Assembly (NCBI GenBank): GCA_021014325.1
Contig: CM037472.1
Span: 25,405,063-25,469,062 of the forward strand
Reading direction: 5' to 3'
Length of the DNA: 64,000 nucleotides
Source: Plazaster borealis
Taxonomy: Eukaryota; Echinodermata; Asteroidea; Forcipulatida; Labidiasteridae
A program made the translations under genes and the position numbers. Positions 12,301 through 22,507 of the stretch are shown in pieces (within the stretch, counting starts at the first letter, position 1; each line of letters opens with the position of its first letter). The notes under the pieces are model-generated. The model had not been told where the DNA came from and did no database searches. It saw only the letters and a list, made by a program, of their open reading frames with translations.

Positions 12301-15300
12301 CGTGACAATTCATTGAACTGTTCTTCAGCCTCTGCGGCCTTCCTTTCAGATACTCTTTTCTGCTCCGCAAGCCGGGCAGAGAGTTCCTGTTCAGTTGTGG
12401 AAGCAAGCTTAGTTCTCTTTGGGGAGGGCAACCCAGAGGTGCCTGGCCTATCATTCCTATCAATATTTGTCTGTGAACAGGTTCCTATTTTTCTCTTTTT
12501 CTCCTCCAGATCTGTTCTATTTTGAAGCTTAGTATCATTTCTGTTAACATTAGTCCTACTGCATGCCATGGGTGCGGAGTCTTGACTCTCCTTGCGACTT
12601 TCTACTCTTGCCACATTTCCCCTTTCCTTGTTTGCTTTGTAAGAGCCAAGGATCTGTGAAACTTCTTCCTCGGCGTACCTTTGCCGAGTCAAATTGAAGA
12701 CGAACTCTGCCTGGGTTTCCCCATCAGCGACAACTCCAAGTTGTATCATATCTCCAATCTGAAGAACATGTGGCCTCAATGGTATTATGCGTGATGAGTT
12801 AACCTGAACACCATTCAGACTCTAAAATTGATATGAGGTGGAAAAAGAATAACAATAGATTATCAGTGGTTATTGTACATTTACAAGATTTCTAGAGCAA
12901 CTTTGCAACAGTGTGAAATGAGTCACTTTAGAATTGTCATAAAGTAAGCAGTTGGTTCACAACAAATCAAAAGTACACTAACAACAGGGTTGTATGTCCA
13001 AATCTGTTCTTAGAAAGATTGTGTTTGTTATGCACTTCCTTTCAACTGATGTTTGCTTTTTTTTTTTTTTACTTTTACATTAATTCTTATTCTCCAGTTA
13101 CAAGTAATTAATTTTCCCTAGGCATGAAAATTATAATGTACATTTACAAGATTTCTAGAGCAACTTTGCAACAGTGTGAAGTGAGTCACTTTAGAATTGT
13201 CATAAAGTAAGCAGTTGGTTCACAACAAATCAAAAGTACACTAACAACAGGGTTGTATGTCCAAATCTGTTCTTAGAAAGATTGTGTTTGTTATGCACTT
13301 CATTTCAACTGATGTTTGCTTTTTTTTTTTTTTACTTTTACATTAATTCTTATTCTCCAGTTACAAGTAATTAATTTTCCCTAGGCATGAAAATTATAAT
13401 ATAAAATATAATAGCATCATTCTTGAAAACAAAATCTATAGGTGCTTTACACAAATATAAAAGAAAATACAATAAATGGTCTACTGATGAGATATCCACG
13501 ACAAAAATGTAAATTTAAATGTAACCCACAACAGAAAATGTAGAAATGCATCAAAACAGAAAATTAACCAAATCCATTCATTAAAAGTGATGACAAATTA
13601 CATAACAAACCAGTTACAACCATTAGAATAATAAAAATTTTAGAGCCAAATGGACACGCCTCTTTTTGAACAAAATTATACACATAAACCAACAGACAAC
13701 CAGACATACAAAAAACCCCAACAAACACCACTTAGCCTTTCCTATGAACTATATAATATGCTAGGGGTAATTACATTCACGCATGTGTACAGACACTATT
13801 GGTTGGAAATAATAATAATAGTCTATATAGTCTTCATATTACATAGGAAAACGCTAAAGACTTGTGTACTACTAGGCAGACGCACAACCGCGTATACGTC
13901 ACGCCACCATCAATCCCATACAAAGAGATGGGATGTATCCTTATTTTACCAACCAGTAGTGTTAGTGTGCACGCGCGGTGTGCAATTTAAATATTACATG
14001 GGAAGGGTCCATTCATAATCAACAAAGTCATCCGGAACTCACACACATCAGCCAAAATAAATAACACTCTTAATCAATTGACCCCATGCACAACGCGCAG
14101 CGCACTTACACGCACCTATCCGGTCCACCATTTTGAGAGTCAAAATGTACATAAAACAATTGACTCCCTAAATGGTTGAATGAAATGGTATCCGCGCAAT
14201 GTGCAGAGGTGCATTCCTTGATGTGCTAGGGGTCAATAGACACATCCACACAGATGACATGTAGTCAAGAGAGACAAACAAAAAAGAACTGAAGAAAACA
14301 AAGCATTACAAAAGTGATCCCAAACTATGCAGCCAACCTGGGCCCAATTTCATAGAGCTGCTAAGCACAAAAATTTGCTTAGCATGAAATTTCTTCCTTG
14401 ATAAAAACAGGATTACCAACCAAATTTCCACGTGTTGCATATTGCTTGTTACTGGTATTCAGCTTTTGTTTGCTTGTCCTAAAAATCACATGGAAATTTG
14501 GTTGGTATTACTGTTTTTATCAAAGAAGAAATTTCATGCTAAGCAATTTTTTGTGCTTAGCAGCTTTATGAAATTGGGCCCAGGAAAGTAGTAAGCATGG
14601 CTGGGCTGAAAATTCACAGGACTGCACAGGATAGCTCACAATTTATACTGGTCTAGAAATTATTTTACAAGGCCAGTATCAAAATGAGGAAAAACTTTAT
14701 ATAAGTTCAACATTACTGTTTTTATTATAGATATTCTTTATCATATGAAAAACACAACAATGCTGGACTTGTCCAGTTGTGAATTTACTGGCCCGGCACT
14801 AAAAAACACTGGCCTCAGGAATGTGGTCCAGTGTAAATGTCAAGTCCTAATATTAAATGGAAAACACTAAAATTAAAGTACATAACAAATATTCACTTCA
14901 CATTTAAATAAATTTGTCTTCAGAAATCTCTGGCAATTGTCCAGCTGAAACAAATTGGTCTCAGGAAAATTCAATCTGTAGTAGAAAGAAATTTTTAAGA
15001 TTGAGGATAAAATTTAGCTACAACAGTGCTAATTTTCAATTTCATGGTTGAAAATTGTTTGTGCACACCAAATGATGATATATTTGAGTAGCAAATGATG
15101 AGTTCCGAGTAGCGACTGATACATTTTTGTGTTGTAGCATTTTGCTAATGCTGTACAAGGGAAATCATTCACTGCACTATTTAGTTGAAGAACTCCGAAT
15201 CACCTTATTATCAGTGACTGCCCAGTCACCATTCTCCGTTTCTTTGAAGATGGCATGCTTTCTTGACAACATCAATTGGTTCCTCCTGGATAACAGCTGC

Positions 15301-16942
15301 ACAGTGACATCAAGACCACGTCCTAAAGTTACCTTTGAATATTATAAAAAGTTGGGGAATACTTTCATATTGTTATGCTGGAAAGAAATGTTTGGATTTT
15401 ATACCGGAAAAAGAATATTGTTAACATAAACAAGCAAACATATTAATTAAGTATAATTGTTTTTTAAATTTCAAAGTTCAATTGCAATTGATGGTCATGA
15501 TTATTTGAAAGCGACAGCAAAGATGCCAGTGGTTCGGTTTTTTTTGCGATAATCGTAACCCTCTACAATTATCCCAAATAACATTGTAGAACTCTGGCAA
15601 AATAAAACGTAAACAAAATAGTAACTTATTAGTGATACACTGTCACTGCCTATACCAGGTCCTCTGTTGCATACTGAGTGCTGGTGTTCTACAACTGCCT
15701 GGGCTAAACACACTGCAGAAGTTGGCAGAACAACTCTACTCTGGTCTAACTAAGGTCCCAGCTCCTACATGAGCTGGGACCTTGTTCCATACCAACTTTA
15801 GAATCGTCCCAACTATAGTTAGTTGGAACTCAGGTCCCAACTTGAGTGTTACAGTTGGGGCAGATCAACTATAGCTGGGATTGCCTTGATAGTGATAGTG
15901 ATGACAGTATAGCATGGAGGAAGGAAATGTAGATAACCACAAGAAGTGGGACTCTCTCTCGAGTCTAACTAAGTATTTTTCAATATTCTCCAGTTTCTCT
16001 CACTGCTTACATCGGGGCTCATAAGTGATACCCACCAGCAGTCTTCCTCTTCAGGGCAAACCCCTTCTCTTTTAGCGCTAAGAAGTGTGTACTGGGGTCT
16101 TTTGCACATGCATTGATAGTTTTTATAACAACACACAGGACCTAAAGCTTTAACGTCCCATCCGAAGGACGAAGCAATAATGGTTAAGCATGAGTGTCTT
16201 GCTTGCCTTAAGGACACAAGTTTCAAGACCGGGACTCGAACCCTTACTCTGAACACCAGATGAGATACAATTACAACTGCTGGTTGTGACAGATTGATCT
16301 CTGGTTCCCAATTTTAGATTCAGCTGGGCTGTCCCAACTACTGTAACACTCAAGTTGGGCCTGGATCCCAACTATAGTTGGGTTGGGAGGATTCTAAAGT
16401 TGGGATGAAACAGAGTCGTTCTGCCAACTTCTGGCTAGCCCTATCCACTCGTAGCCGTACATATCCATATGAGTAGGCCTACTGAATATTTCTTTAAAAG
16501 TTTAATTTATGTTTAGGCCTATTTAATATCAGAAGTAAAACTGACAACTAGTATTAAACTAGTATTAAATCTTGCATTGGCATCATTGAAAAAACTAACA
16601 TTTAACAATACATGATGACTAGTACGGTAGTAATGTATTATTTAAGAAAAGCAGGAGCCAGACGGTTCAGAATCAGATTCAGAATGCTTTATGGAGTTGT
16701 TGTTAATTTTTTATGTTGGGATTCCAATGGGCAATGATGGGAAGACAACAAGACGGCCAGAAACTTCCCAACCAAAGATAATGTTTGTATAATGGCAAAG
16801 TAATCATGCAAGTTTACATGGAGGGTCCACATGAAATCATACAAGAACATTTTACCTCAGTGCCTGCTTTAAGTGGAATCACGGAATACTTTCTGCTCTG
16901 GGAATTAAATCTTTTTAAGCACCACTCGCAACCACCCGCCAT
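6285..16942 (-). CDS. RNF8: E3 ubiquitin ligase RNF8 homologue, 8 coding exons
   Basis: Nuclear RING E3 ligase that in animals reads phosphorylated MDC1 at DNA breaks through its FHA domain and ubiquitylates chromatin with UBC13. Exons (5' to 3'): 16942-16856, 15332-15204, 12821-11730, 10610-10452, 9881-9747, 8665-8461, 6981-6778, 6322-6285. All junctions keep frame and give 682 residues. FHA is at about 1-115, with G33-R34, S52-R-K-H55 and N75-G76. The coiled coil is at about 215-510. The C3HC4 RING runs from C525 to C562 (C525, C528, C540, H542, C545, C548, C559, C562). An acidic stretch lies at about 630-645 and a CCHC knuckle at C667, C670, H675, C680. Motifs such as DVMENELQC and LNCSHSFCQYC closely resemble vertebrate RNF8. 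Human RNF8 is 485 residues; the extra length here is coiled coil and tail. The start has a good context (AAAATGG). Confidence 0.95.
6778..6981 (-). CDS. RNF8: RNF8 exon 7 (acidic linker, first half of zinc knuckle)
   Basis: 204 nt, phase 1 in and phase 1 out. The acceptor is TATCACAAG and the donor TGT G|gtaaga. It encodes SLTAGPAAGTRSQ, an Asp/Glu-only run, VDYDPGIVGEYYGGG and SCHIC, which holds the first two Cys of a CCHC knuckle. The knuckle completes exactly in exon 8, which strongly supports the splice model. Confidence 0.88.
7121..7141. repeat. 21-nt G homopolymer in RNF8 intron 6
   Basis: An uninterrupted run of 21 G on the plus strand, so C in the RNF8 transcript. Run length may be affected by assembly error. 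Confidence 0.9.
8112..8133. repeat. 22-nt C homopolymer in RNF8 intron 6
   Basis: An uninterrupted run of 22 C on the plus strand, so G in the RNF8 transcript. It is complementary to the G run at 7121 in the same intron. Confidence 0.9.
8186..8367. mobile_element. Foldback MITE family B copy in RNF8 intron 6
   Basis: Same family ends (GGCCCAATTCCATAGA and CTATGAAATTGAGCTC), 182 bp. It lies 93 bp downstream of the exon 6 donor in the transcript. Confidence 0.7.
8461..8665 (-). CDS. RNF8: RNF8 exon 6 (rest of RING)
   Basis: 205 nt, phase 0 in and phase 1 out. The acceptor is TTTTCAG; the donor is AAA A|gtaagt, a perfect consensus. It encodes TLNCSHSFCQYC...RKRECPVCR and the conserved post-RING stretch ending VTERK. 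Reading through the donor gives a stop three codons later. The strong donor and the matching exon 7 show that this is not the C-terminus. Confidence 0.93.
8758..9195. repeat. CA-rich minisatellite (ACACATCCA / CCAAGAACAC) in RNF8 intron 5
   Basis: Imperfect tandem units built from CACACA, CATCCA and CCAAGAACA fill 8758-8905 and 9064-9195. A unique 158-bp stretch with poly-T separates the two blocks. The units give long open frames in several phases that look like His/Thr-rich proteins but are repeat artefacts. Confidence 0.8.
9747..9881 (-). CDS. RNF8: RNF8 exon 5 (end of coiled coil, first RING cysteines)
   Basis: 45 codons, phase 0. The acceptor is GCTCATCAG and the donor ATCCAG|gtaggg. 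It ends with DVMENELQCSVCSELFIQ, which supplies zinc ligands C525 and C528 of the RING. The intron splits the RING between ligands 2 and 3. Confidence 0.95.
9920..10175 (-). mobile_element. SINE fragment (headless) in RNF8 intron 4
   Basis: It matches the body of the tRNA-Leu-like SINE (AGCACCATGTAATGGTTTAC, AACCCCTTCTCTTTACG, GTGCACTGGGTTCTTTTACG) but has no tRNA-like head. The fragment begins 39 bp from the exon 5 acceptor. Confidence 0.65.
10452..10610 (-). CDS. RNF8: RNF8 exon 4 (coiled coil)
   Basis: 53 codons, phase 0. The acceptor is CTCTCCAG and the donor ACTGAG|gtaaat. It encodes ADKEKVEESLQKEMERK and onward, the fourth 59-residue coiled-coil unit, in register with the units in exon 3. 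Confidence 0.92.
10708..11079. mobile_element. Foldback MITE family A, full copy in RNF8 intron 3
   Basis: Ends AAAGGCATCGTACACGTTTGG and CCAAACGTGTACGATACCTTT are inverted repeats. The inside (AAAGACCAGTGTTCTCAC, CTTGCAAGAAGTTTTTATT) recurs at 20022-20288 and 38672-39045. Its chance open frame ([11 protein letters not shown]...) recurs with the copies. Confidence 0.8.
11730..12821 (-). CDS. RNF8: RNF8 exon 3 (end of FHA, linker, coiled coil)
   Basis: 364 codons, phase 0. It begins SLNGVQVNSSR, the last FHA strands, then an Arg/Lys-rich linker with a possible basic localisation motif (SPKRTK near residue 206), then a Glu/Lys/Gln/Leu coiled coil from about residue 215. The coiled coil carries a 59-residue internal repeat that continues into exon 4. 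The donor is CTTCAG|gtatct. Confidence 0.93.
12874..13400. repeat. 263-bp tandem duplication in RNF8 intron 2
   Basis: Two nearly identical direct copies start at 12874 and 13137 (TGTACATTTACAAGATTTC). Only a few substitutions separate them, for example GTGTGAAATGAG against GTGTGAAGTGAG. Both keep the same poly-T tract. No terminal inverted repeats are visible, so a plain tandem duplication is likely. Confidence 0.9.
13755..14016. repeat. Dispersed repeat with ACCCTTCCC ends, RNF8 intron copy
   Basis: It shares TTACATTCACGCATG and GTTAGTGTGCACGCGCGGTG with the inverted copy at 18159-18377. Its left end is degraded. Confidence 0.6.
14340..14581. mobile_element. Foldback MITE family B, longest and most symmetric copy
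   Basis: 242 bp from GGGCCCAATTTCATAGAGC to GCTTTATGAAATTGGGCCC. The arms match along almost their whole length, for example AAATTTCTTCCTTGATAAAAAC and its complement, so the single strand would form one long hairpin. It lies in RNF8 intron 2. Confidence 0.85.
15204..15332 (-). CDS. RNF8: RNF8 exon 2 (FHA core)
   Basis: 43 codons, phase 0 at both ends. It holds the FHA signature residues: GRG at residues 33-35 and SRKH at 52-55. It ends ...AVTDNK at an AAG|gtgatt donor and joins SLNGV in exon 3, giving the family's NK-SLNG-V block. The acceptor is ATATTCAAAG. Confidence 0.9.
15715..16432. mobile_element. 718-bp TIR element with SINE piece inside, between RNF8 exons 1 and 2
   Basis: Ends AGAAGTTGGCAGAACAACTC and GAGTCGTTCTGCCAACTTCT. 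Arms also share CCAACTTTAGAATC and CAACTTGAGTGTTACAG. A headless SINE fragment occupies about 16060-16262. Short GTCCCAGCTC palindromes occur at 15755-15783. Confidence 0.7.
16856..16942 (-). CDS. RNF8: RNF8 exon 1 (start of FHA domain)
   Basis: 29 codons from ATG at 16942 to a GAG|gtaaaa donor, phase 0. The peptide MAGGCEWCLKRFNSQ...LKAGTE aligns with the N-terminus of vertebrate RNF8 (CYLRRVGNN...LEAGKE) just before the FHA glycine-arginine. The next exon continues as VTLGRGLDV, as expected for the family. Confidence 0.88.
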
Positions 16943-17300
16943 TTTGTTCGTTTTTATCGGGTCGTTTGCCGAACAATTCATGTAACAGCCGCCGGGAAAG
17001 ACTGCATTGGGTTATTCTGGCAATTATTGAACTAAAGAGGGCGGTCTAGCTCTTTTGCTCAGCCAACTAGCTCACAAACATGAGCTAGCTACCGCATTTC
17101 GCTGCCTGCTGCCGCGGCTACGAGGGGGAGCCTCACCCCACCACTGAGCCATAGGGACAAAAGTGTGTGTGTATGAGCGTGTCTATCCATTCAAGCCGAG
17201 GACTTTAACAAAAGGGATCAGGGTGCTTGACAGAGCGATGACGTCCTCGCTTCGTTTTCGTGTACAAACCCAAATGGGGACGTCGCTAAAAAAAAACTAT
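16930..17300 (-). promoter_or_regulatory. Probable RNF8 promoter and YY1-like site at the start codon
   Basis: The sequence upstream of the RNF8 ATG has several CpGs, unlike the AT-rich surroundings. On the minus strand CAAAATGGCGG overlaps the start codon and matches the YY1 consensus (AANATGGCGG), a motif known to sit at start codons in animals. No TATA box is evident. The transcription start was not located. Confidence 0.45.
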
Positions 17301-18158
17301 GTCCAAACAATTGGAGAACAAAGAGAAGTCCTCGGTAAGCGGGATTTACAAACATGTGTGTGTGTGTGTGGGGGGGGCATTATAACACTAATTTAATAAC
17401 GAAGAATACCATTTAAAATGCAGCGTTTCGAGAAGCTTTTTTCTCTGAAATTCAAGAATCCGAGCAGCTGAAATCAGGGCCTGCTGGGCTTCTCTTACGA
17501 TTTCATACACAGAGTAGGCTACAGTGCATTGTTCTTTTCATATAGGCCTTTAGTTTTGAGAACACGAATAATATAATATGTTAGTTATATTGGTAAGTAT
17601 AGCCTTATTCTTATTAATTTCTTGTTTGTAGTGTTGTGCCAGTTAAGACGTGTAATAAAATAAAGGAAATAAAAATAAATCTTCGGAACATTTATGTCAG
17701 ACAAGTTGTCAATTTTTTTTAAAAACTGTCAATCATAGTGCCCGACTCAGTTAGAAATGTAAAAACCATAAAATATTAAAATCATGTTAACCACTCAGTC
17801 AGTGATTAAAGGTATGCTTGTTCAATGGTGGGTTTGAATTAAATCTACAGGCAACATGATCTTTTGTTTCTCCTTTTCACTACAAATATATGTTTCTATG
17901 TTAACAAAATTATCAAATTGTATAAAACCAGATGGAGAACAAAATCAAACAGTTACCTACTATTACTATTAATACTAGTAATTATTTCCGTTTAATATTT
18001 ACAAGAATAAAGTGTGTTGGCATGTAATTATACAGAACAAAGGTAACTTTATTTATAATTGTGAATTCTATGAAAAACGGATAAAACGTTTGGCAACTTT
18101 TCATCAGAGAGTGTCGAAGTATAAGCCTATCTGTTGTGTGTCGGCAGCTGTGGGTGTG

Positions 18159-18377
18159 AACCCTTCCCGTGAAATATGTAAATTGCACATCGCGCGTGCG
18201 CACTAACACTTTGGTTGGCAAAATGATGGAACAACGCGCCTTTTTGTGTGGGGCTGATAGTCGCGTGACGCAGAAGCGTTTGCGCGTCTGCTTAGTGCAC
18301 ATCTCTATGGCGTTTGCCAACCAATAGGGTCTGTACGCATGCGTGAATGTAATTAGCATATTTCACGGGAAGGGTCT
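18159..18377. mobile_element. Foldback MITE with ACCCTTCCCGTGAAATATG ends
   Basis: Left ACCCTTCCCGTGAAATATGTAAATT and right AATTAGCATATTTCACGGGAAGGGT are inverted, followed by CGCGCGTGCGC-like blocks. 219 bp and relatively CpG-rich. Confidence 0.75.
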
Positions 18378-18974
18378 ATTCAGTGATATTTTATGATTGC
18401 TGACTTGAAAAACATAAAACTGCTAAATAATTGTTACAAGTTTTATGGGTGGGGTCCGTGTCAGTTTATTATATTCGAATGTTTGTCGATGTGACGGTAT
18501 ATATTATGTGTTTGTCGGTGATATTTTGACGAGTGCGTTAGAGAAAGGATAGTAGAAATAGAAGTGTACGTAAGGGCCGCCTGGCGTGGGGATTTTTTTT
18601 AGCAAGATAAGTACCAGGCGCGGATCCGGGTACTTATGTGTGTGTGGTGTCTTTTCCCCCAGCGGCAGGATGGATTTCTTTTTCATCCTATCAAATTTGT
18701 TTTTTTTCTGTCAAAATGAATCTTTCATGACTGATATGTCACTTGTAATTGTCAACGCGTTTGAAACCTGACGTGCCAATTTGTCCTGGATAAAATATTA
18801 TTTCATGTCGTTCTGGCATTCAAGTGTAAAGACTACACTAAGCTTGAACTATATTTCTTGAATGAATATGCATGAAATTGCAGCGACCAGATCCAAACGC
18901 GAGATTTGTGGGATTGAATAAAATTTTCTTTGAGTAAAATTAGAAGATTGGTATGGATCAGAAGTGCTTAAAAA

Positions 18975-19330
18975 GTGTGTCTATTTCTCGGTTTCAGGCA
19001 CACAGAGGCTTGATTTTTCACCCCTCAAAATGCCAAAACCTCTGAACTTCCGGGGGCTTCGCCCCCTGGAACCCCACGGGGCCTCACCGGACCCCACCAT
19101 TGATGTTACAGAAATGTTTCCAGTAAACTTAGAAGATTTATATGGAACTGATTACCGTAGTGTGTCTATATAGGCATGATGGAGGCTTGATTTTTCACCT
19201 CAGAGAACGCCAAAGGCTCAGACCTTCAGGGGGCTTCGCCCCAACCCCCATCGGGGCTTCGCCCCTAGACCCCAACACGGGATGGCCGGCCCCTGGACCC
19301 CACACATTTTGTATTACCCTCTGACAAAAT
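18975..19330. repeat. Two tandem copies of a GGGGCTTCGCCCC-type repeat
   Basis: Each copy has GAGGCTTGATTTTTCACC, then GCCAAA..CT.....CTTC.GGGGGCTTCGCCCC and a CCCC/GGGG-rich stretch. Related text (GGATCCGCCCCT) follows at 19370. Its open frames are not coding by any evidence seen. Confidence 0.65.
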
Positions 19331-20021
19331 CCTGGTGCGCCATTGTGCCCCCAGGTTAAAGAAAACCTGGATCCGCCCCTCAGTACATAACGCACTCGTC
19401 TGAAGTTCACGCACAAATCACAATACCAGAGAAATGAGTCTAACCCTGGCCAGGAAATTCGTGTATTTGTTTATGGTCCGTAACGGAGATCAGTCATTCA
19501 CCCGTCCGTCGACTTGTCTTGGCACTCCGTCGAGTTGTCTCACTGATGTCAAGTTGTGGAGTTGTCCGACCCGTTGAGTTGTCCGACTGGCGAGTTGTCC
19601 GCCGGACGAGTAGTCTGAACTCCCCGTAGCCGTAGCTGTAGCCGCCAATTCGGACACGGCTTGAAAACTAGACGCCTAACGTAGTGAGTACACGAGCCAT
19701 GACTGTAAAGAAAAGAACCCGACTACCAATCCACACATCACCACTCGCATCACTCAATGTGTAGGCTCGGTGCTGTGTGTGTAAACCGCCCTTGTTATTT
19801 CGTTTGTACTCGTTAAGTTTCACAAGGTAGGATACAATTACAAAGCTCTTTTTTCAAGTGTAGCTCATGTGATTTTCTTGTCGTTATAAATTATCCTAAA
19901 AGGGATGACTGCCACTTTTGCTTGGGTCTTGACATTTTATTTTATGAACAGTTGTTGTTGTCTAGTTTCCGGACATTACTACATTATTAATATTATTACA
20001 ACTTACCATATTACTTAGCTT

Positions 20022-20288
20022 AAAACAGGCATCGTACACGTTTGGTAATTGTCAAAGACCAGTGTTCTCATTTAGTGTATCCCAACATATGCATAAAATT
20101 ACAAGCCTGTGAAAATTTGGGCTCAATTGGTCATCGAAGTTTTGCAAGAAAATGATGAAAGAAAAAACACCCTTGTTGGCTTGGGCTTGGGCCTTGTTGT
20201 ACAAATTTGTGTGCTTTCAGATAGGAATAAAAACTTCTTGCAAGAAGTTTTTATTATTTTAGTAGGCAGAATTACAAAATTTTCAGAT
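20022..20288. mobile_element. Foldback MITE family A, 3'-truncated copy
   Basis: It matches the first 260 bp of the family. It has a 17-bp insert repeating GGCTTGGGC and lacks the right terminus. Confidence 0.75.
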
Positions 20289-21398
20289 TACATTTGAACT
20301 TGATGAGGTTTCTAACTTTCTAGTTGGTTAGCTGAATAGATCTCTTTGAATACATCAATTTGACACCTCATTTGTTGGGATGGGGTCATGTTGACCAAAG
20401 TTACGCCAGGTCAAAGGTCATTATTTTTTAACCCTTTCAAATAGTAAACAAACTGTGACCCACACTGTACGTATTAAACACATGCTAATTTAAATGCACA
20501 AAAACAGTTAACACAAAAATAACAAACTCAAAATGGATCAGAATTTCACAATATTTAATAAGCAAAAAAAAAATATATGTATATTGTTCTGAAATTTCAA
20601 GTTGTAAATACAGATCAAGAGAACAAAGCAGGCCTATTAACAGCCTTCAATTAAGAAAAAGATAATGGCCAACGATAATAAACATATTGCGCGATACACC
20701 GTACATGCAAGTGAGCATTGACCTCTGTCCACAACAAAAACCACAATTTCCCGCCGCCACAGCCGTGTATCACCAACTTTGAAGGTCGACCGCAAGAAAC
20801 TGCGACGACCTACATGTACAAGTTTCTCATTAAAACCCCCACTGTTTTACACAAAGCATCAAAGCAACCCTTTCATGCACCATTTATTTTAGTGATAAGA
20901 TGATCATATATGGGCACATTAAGTGTTTACTTGGTTTTTTTGTGCAAATGGCGACCCCCCCAAAACAGGTCAATAGCACCCTCAAGAGTCCTCTTTCCCA
21001 TTCTAAAAACTGTGGCTGTGCGATTTGTATTTTGGTGTTTAAACCGGTCGCTAATCTATCAATGCAGCTGGGAAGATTATCTCATAGTGCTTACAAGTGC
21101 TATACATGCAACAATAGTGGGATTTTTGTGTAATATTAAAATCAAAAGTTAATTTTTCTGACAGTTCTGATTCTGAGTTTTTTTGTCAAGGTACGAAGTA
21201 GTCCAAGTCAGCTTTTTGTAAATGCACAAGTTTTGAAAGATTGGTCTTTCTGCATCATTTTCTTATTTTCTGTTTTGATGGGAGGTTGATTCCCGACTTG
21301 ACCAATAACTTCCACAATTACATGTATGGTGTTTTATACTTTCATTCTGAACTAATGTTTTAAAGTTATCCTTCAGTAGACAAAATTGAAATTTAAGT

Positions 21399-21418
21399 AA
21401 ATTTTATTTTCTCAACAG
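21399..21418 (+). promoter_or_regulatory. Possible 3' splice site in the C6orf120 5' UTR
   Basis: The tract AAATTTTATTTTCTCAACAG ends 47 bp before the C6orf120 ATG and looks like a good acceptor, so the 5' UTR may begin in an upstream exon. A candidate donor, CACAAG|gtagga, lies near 19825, but nothing ties the two together. Confidence 0.35.
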
Positions 21419-21465
21419 TCTCCATTTGTGTTAATGGTTAGCTCAACACGATTTGTCCAGCCATC

Positions 21466-22008
21466 ATGTACATGTATGTCAGTGTGCGTCTTTCTACGAT
21501 CGTACTCTTTCTACATATTCTTTTGTCGTGGCTCCATGGATACATCTGTGAAACTCACATACTCTTGCAGACAGTAATAGGGTCTGTCCCATCAGAGAAT
21601 TTCACCTACTACAAACTCAGTCGCAATGGGAACATTCGCTTCGTTCTTAGGACCCTGGAAGGTGATGCAGACGTGTACGTGTCGTCGTCCACGATGCATC
21701 CAAATTATGAAGACTATGATATGAAGTCGGCATCATTCGGAGTAGAAATCGTTGACATCTGCCAGTCAATGGAACGTCCTGTGGGGATAGGGGTTTATGG
21801 ACATCCGCTTTATCCAAACACTACTTTATACGAGTTTGACATTTTACTGGATACAACGACGAAAGAGATCGATCCATGGAGTATGGAAAGTGAGCAAGAG
21901 CCATCGGCAGGGAAGCTTTATCCGATGGATGAAGAGCCAGAAAAAGAATCTTTGTTGTGGAGTCTGTTTATTGGTATCGTAAAGGTTGCATTGGATATCA
22001 TGATCTGA
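21466..22008 (+). CDS. C6orf120: UPF0669 / C6orf120 homologue, small secreted protein
   Basis: Single coding exon of 180 residues. A hydrophobic signal peptide lies at about 7-27, followed by a lumenal or extracellular domain. Family blocks are clear: GDADVYVSSSTMHPNYEDYD, then RPVGIGVYGHP, and a C-terminal Glu-rich stretch before a hydrophobic end (LLWSLFIGIVKVALDIMI). Asn-glycosylation sequons NFT and NTT are present. Human C6orf120 is a secreted N-glycoprotein of about 190 residues; its function is poorly known (a role in CD4 T-cell apoptosis has been proposed). A second in-frame Met two codons later could also start translation. The nearest recognised genes are RNF8 (divergent) and the EGF matrix gene (convergent). 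Confidence 0.92.
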   Translation: MYMYVSVRLSTIVLFLHILLSWLHGYICETHILLQTVIGSVPSENFTYYKLSRNGNIRFVLRTLEGDADVYVSSSTMHPNYEDYDMKSASFGVEIVDICQSMERPVGIGVYGHPLYPNTTLYEFDILLDTTTKEIDPWSMESEQEPSAGKLYPMDEEPEKESLLWSLFIGIVKVALDIMI

Positions 22009-22149
22009 ACCAGGCACCCCTCCTCCCCCCTCACTAACCCTTGCCCTTTTATAAGGCACAGTCCTTGAAAATCATGAATTGTTGTTGAAATGAGACGGAA
22101 AACAACTTTTGAAATTTTGAACAGGTCTGGTCCCTTGACTGCAAATGGA

Positions 22150-22210
22150 TCTTATGCACTGACGTCATCCCGCCGCCATCTTAGAGGTCAACGATGATGA
22201 AACAATGGAA
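22150..22210. promoter_or_regulatory. CRE plus YY1-like motif cluster
   Basis: A perfect CRE palindrome TGACGTCA at 22160-22167 is followed five bases later by GCCGCCATCTT (YY1-like). It lies about 150 bp after the C6orf120 stop. It looks like a core promoter, but no gene starting here was identified. Confidence 0.3.
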
Positions 22211-22507
22211 TCACACAGATTTGTACGCGCAGCTCACAAGATGGGCCAATAAGCAACCTCCTTTTGAACTCTATGCGAGGGCGCCCAACTCAAATGACTT
22301 CAAGTGCATTTAAGGTCGATAACACAGAATACATTGGGGAAAATATCTGTAAACACAAATATCACGTTATTGACTTCCAAGTAGATATTAGAAGACAAAA
22401 ACAAAGATGCAACTCTGTTGTGATGAGAATTGTTTTAGAATTGAAGCTGTGCATTGAGAAAGTCCAAATACATACATTGTAAAGAATGGACTAGGATCCG
22501 TCTAGGT

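Larger units (their letters stand above)
17300..21398. other. Intergenic region between RNF8 and C6orf120
   Basis: Holds the elements at 18159, 18975 and 20022. The stretch 19490-19625 repeats GAGTTGTCCGAC-like words, a degenerate 12-16-bp array. 19600-19830 is richer in CpG and may contain the C6orf120 promoter. No further gene was recognised. Confidence 0.5.

Noticed and set aside
13650..14018. 122-codon plus-strand frame
   Set aside because: It covers a dispersed repeat in an RNF8 intron; no domain was seen.
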